Shown in pieces: positions 15,216 to 15,364 of a DNA stretch of 15,364 nucleotides (positions within the stretch are counted from its first letter, which is position 1; each line of letters starts with the position of its first letter). This stretch comes from Pseudomonadota bacterium (GTDB lineage Bacteria; Pseudomonadota; Alphaproteobacteria; Acetobacterales; Acetobacteraceae): contig JAKBCX010000006.1 of the NCBI GenBank assembly GCA_021807465.1, forward strand, positions 1 to 15,364. The letters run 5' to 3'. Both the position numbers and the translations under genes were made by a program. A model generated the notes under the pieces. It searched no databases and was not told the origin of the DNA. It saw nothing but the letters and a program-made list of their open reading frames with translations.

Positions 15216-15364
15216 TCAAGCGTCGCGGCTGCGAAGAAGGAATCGTTCCAGCAGGCCAAGGACGCTGTATATGAAAATGCCGCTAATGCCGAGCATGATG
15301 AGGGCAGCGAACATACGGGGGATTTGTAGCCGGTAGCTGGCCTCGATGATTCTGTAAGCAAGGC
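15216..15364 (-). CDS. ABC transporter permease, C-terminal fragment (NitT/TauT/SsuC-type), cut by the window edge
   Basis: The minus-strand frame entering at the window end is open for 48 residues and stops with TGA (complement at 15216-15218). It reads LAYRIIEASYRLQIPRMFAA, then a hydrophobic segment LIMLGISGIFIYSVLGLL (residues 21-38) and a basic end ERFLLRSRDA. This is the form of the last membrane helix and cytosolic tail of the permeases for nitrate, taurine, alkanesulfonate or thiamine-precursor importers (binding-protein-dependent transport family), where an A-S-x-x-F/L-x-T/I-P-x-M-F-A pattern precedes the last helix. The substrate cannot be told from this fragment. Other minus-strand frames over this stretch look random. 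Confidence 0.7.
   Translation of the reverse strand, partial: LAYRIIEASYRLQIPRMFAALIMLGISGIFIYSVLGLLERFLLRSRDA

Noticed and set aside
15119..15361. Minus-strand 80-codon frame overlapping the small gene and the permease fragment
   Set aside because: The sequence looks random, overlaps the better supported frame encoding the permease tail, and has no ribosome-binding site.

Overview
The window is a housekeeping ribosomal-protein superoperon of an alphaproteobacterium, read almost entirely on the + strand. Protein style (EF-Tu, L14, L16, S5 and RpoA sequences), high GC with GC-rich third codon positions, adk directly after secY, and the absence of rpmJ and rpsD from the spc/alpha region all fit Alphaproteobacteria. 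A member of Rhodospirillales/Acetobacteraceae is my best guess, but that rank is inference only.

Layout. Bases 1-879 hold the 3' three quarters of tuf (EF-Tu), cut by the window edge. From 918 the S10 cluster follows: rpsJ, rplC, rplD, rplW, rplB, rpsS, rplV, rpsC, rplP, rpmC, rpsQ. It runs directly into the spc cluster: rplN, rplX, rplE, rpsN, rpsH, rplF, rplR, rpsE, rpmD, rplO, then secY and adk. Most junctions are 1-20 nt, and three are start/stop overlaps (rplD-rplW, rplF-rplR, rpsE-rpmD), so translation is probably coupled. The spacers that stand out are rplE-rpsN (68 nt), rplO-secY (107 nt, with a terminator-like hairpin), adk-rpsM (138 nt, with a good sigma70-type promoter and a foldable leader) and rpsK-rpoA (60 nt, with a hairpin). 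The alpha cluster rpsM-rpsK-rpoA-rplQ ends at 14888 and is closed by a strong, nearly perfect bidirectional terminator at 14907-14942.

The last ~400 bases are on the - strand and converge on the operon. They hold a small Lys/Ala-rich protein of unknown function (14962-15168) and, upstream of it, the C-terminal 48 residues of an ABC-transporter membrane permease (15216-15364) cut by the window end.

How the genes work together. Twenty-four ribosomal proteins of both subunits are made with EF-Tu, the SecY translocon channel, adenylate kinase and the RNA polymerase alpha subunit, tying translation, protein export, adenylate balance and transcription to growth rate. No spacer in the window exceeds 138 nt. 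I see no rRNA, tRNA, mobile element, CRISPR array or phage gene, and no convincing undescribed system. The points worth a second look are regulatory: the rplO-secY attenuator-like structure and the rpsM promoter/leader, plus the small unknown gene beyond the terminator.
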